Below, in pieces: positions 6,944-7,919 of a DNA stretch of 7,919 nucleotides. A program made the position numbers and the translations under genes. The stretch is from assembly GCA_003535195.1 (NCBI GenBank), contig DOHN01000067.1:1321-9239 (forward strand), in the 5' to 3' direction. Position 1 is the stretch's first letter. Each line of letters starts with the position of its first letter. The notes under the pieces were generated by a model. It ran no database searches, was not told the DNA's origin, and saw only the letters and a program-made list of their open reading frames with translations. Origin of the DNA: Ruminiclostridium sp. GTDB taxonomy: Bacteria > Bacillota > Clostridia > DSM-8532.

Positions 6944-7919
6944 CTATCTTGGGAGAACGACCTTGAAACAGTTCTGTTTACCTAGATTGATAAACTTAAC
7001 CGGGCCGATTTTATCAAAGGCTTTTCTAATTCTGTTCATGCCTATACCTGTTTTTAAGAAGCGCCTTTTTTCATCAATGGTGATAAGCCGCTGATAAAGC
7101 CACGCATTGCGCCGTTCCGGAAGAAAGTCTCTTAAATGGAGATACACCTTGCTTCCTCCCGCGATGGCTCCCGGATTGACTATTTCAATGGTTTTTCGGG
7201 TGATGTTAATATGGACTCCTCTTGAGAGATCTAAATAATCCCTGTGGATAAGAGCATTGGCCAGGGCCTCTTCAAAAGCTTCTATCGGATACTCGGGCTG
7301 ATTGATAAGCCCTTTTACCATGGAGGTTGTCTTTTCCAGCATGGTGGGAATATTCCCGGAAACCATGTCGCTAAATTCCCCAAAGTCAATTGTTATATAG
7401 CAATTGGGTAAATAGATGACAGGATTTTTCCCGAACAGCAAAAGGCCTCCGATGGTAGGCGAGTAATCCCCCATCCCTTTTTCACTGATAAAGCCAAAGG
7501 CCTTCAGCAAAATATTCTGAGGCTGTTCTGTTGAAACATTGATACTTTTAAAAAATTTGTTAATGCAGTCAAAGTCCAGGTCTTCCGGCGACGCATCTTC
7601 AACAATCACCGTTTCGAAGGTCATAAGACCGTTCTGCTGCATCATAGAGGCAAGTTCTGAGCGTCTGGCATAATCGGTGGTGGAACCTCTTCTGATATAG
7701 AATGAACCCGACTGCAAGATTTGATGAGGTGCATGCCGGCTTCTGAATACCGTAAGGACGGCGACAGTTTTGCTGCCAAGCTTCACCAGATCAAGGTTGA
7801 CCGGCACGGGAGGATCCGTCCGGTTATAAATGATCTGCTGAATCTGTTCCTCCTGAAATATTTTAGGTTCAATACCCAAAATGCGCTTGGTTTTATCCTC
7901 CACGCCAAAGATAATATGA
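6944..7919 (-). CDS. AlbA_2 (Schlafen-like) and HATPase_c_4 domain protein, partial at the right edge
   Basis: The reading frame stays open to the window edge, with about 324 residues visible, so the true start is outside. A GTG at 7903 that could pass for a start falls inside a conserved motif (HIIFGVEDKTKRILGI), typical of the middle of AlbA_2 domains (PF04326). The rest of that domain ends with FYIRRGSTTDYARRSELASMM (68-88, counting from the GTG). A linker with SPTIGGLLLFGKNP (148-161) follows, then an HATPase_c_4-type domain (PF13749): FEEALANALIHRDY (210-223) supplies the Glu/Asn/His ATP-site signature, then IEIVNPG (239-245) and GIGMNRIRKAF (286-296). Proteins of this build are usually annotated as putative transcriptional regulators or RecG-like ATP-binding proteins; few have known functions. 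The stop is 6 nt from the convergent DUF1836 stop, with no terminator between them. Confidence 0.88.
   Translation of the reverse strand, partial: HIIFGVEDKTKRILGIEPKIFQEEQIQQIIYNRTDPPVPVNLDLVKLGSKTVAVLTVFRSRHAPHQILQSGSFYIRRGSTTDYARRSELASMMQQNGLMTFETVIVEDASPEDLDFDCINKFFKSINVSTEQPQNILLKAFGFISEKGMGDYSPTIGGLLLFGKNPVIYLPNCYITIDFGEFSDMVSGNIPTMLEKTTSMVKGLINQPEYPIEAFEEALANALIHRDYLDLSRGVHINITRKTIEIVNPGAIAGGSKVYLHLRDFLPERRNAWLYQRLITIDEKRRFLKTGIGMNRIRKAFDKIGPVKFINLGKQNCFKVVLPR

Noticed and set aside
7901..7903. GTG as the start of the AlbA_2/HATPase gene
   Set aside because: The frame continues upstream to the edge and the residues before the GTG (HIIFG) belong to the conserved AlbA_2 motif, so the gene is cut by the window, not started here.

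Overview
The window looks like chromosomal DNA of a low-to-moderate GC Bacillota bacterium, most likely a member of Clostridia. This is inferred from strong AAGGAG-type ribosome binding sites, AT-rich intergenic regions with sigma-A-like promoters, a DUF1836 regulator (a family I know from Bacillota), and an apparent lipoprotein with S-layer-homology-like segments. No RNA genes, insertion sequences, CRISPR arrays or phage genes were seen. I cannot name the species.

Layout: (1) At 25-3793, on the minus strand, a two-gene operon carries a P2A-type (SERCA-like) Ca2+ P-type ATPase followed by an AI-2E/PerM-family membrane protein. Their reading frames overlap by 14 nt, and the second gene's Shine-Dalgarno lies inside the end of the first. 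(2) At 3794-4151 is a 358-bp divergent intergenic region. It has a good minus-strand promoter for the ATPase and a weaker plus-strand promoter candidate, which would give the next gene a leader of about 220 nt that can be folded on paper. (3) At 4152-5480, plus strand, is a predicted lipoprotein with degenerate SLH-like segments. (4) At 5473-6171, minus strand, is a cytoplasmic SGNH/GDSL hydrolase whose end overlaps the lipoprotein gene by 8 nt tail-to-tail. (5) At 6172-6328 is an AT-rich divergent promoter region with two back-to-back promoters and a dyad spanning both -35 boxes. (6) At 6329-6937, plus strand, is a DUF1836 MerR-like helix-turn-helix protein. (7) At 6944-7919, minus strand, is the C-terminal part of an AlbA_2 (Schlafen-like) plus HATPase_c_4 protein that continues past the right edge.

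How the genes relate: only the ATPase and AI-2E genes are clearly co-expressed, and together they suggest an ion-handling membrane unit. The other genes are single units alternating in orientation, so the window reads mainly as housekeeping or envelope genes plus two regulator-like genes. I found no clear undescribed defence or metabolic system. The points most worth a second look are the leader upstream of the lipoprotein gene, the cryptic SLH-like repeats in that lipoprotein, and the dyad between the hydrolase and DUF1836 genes.
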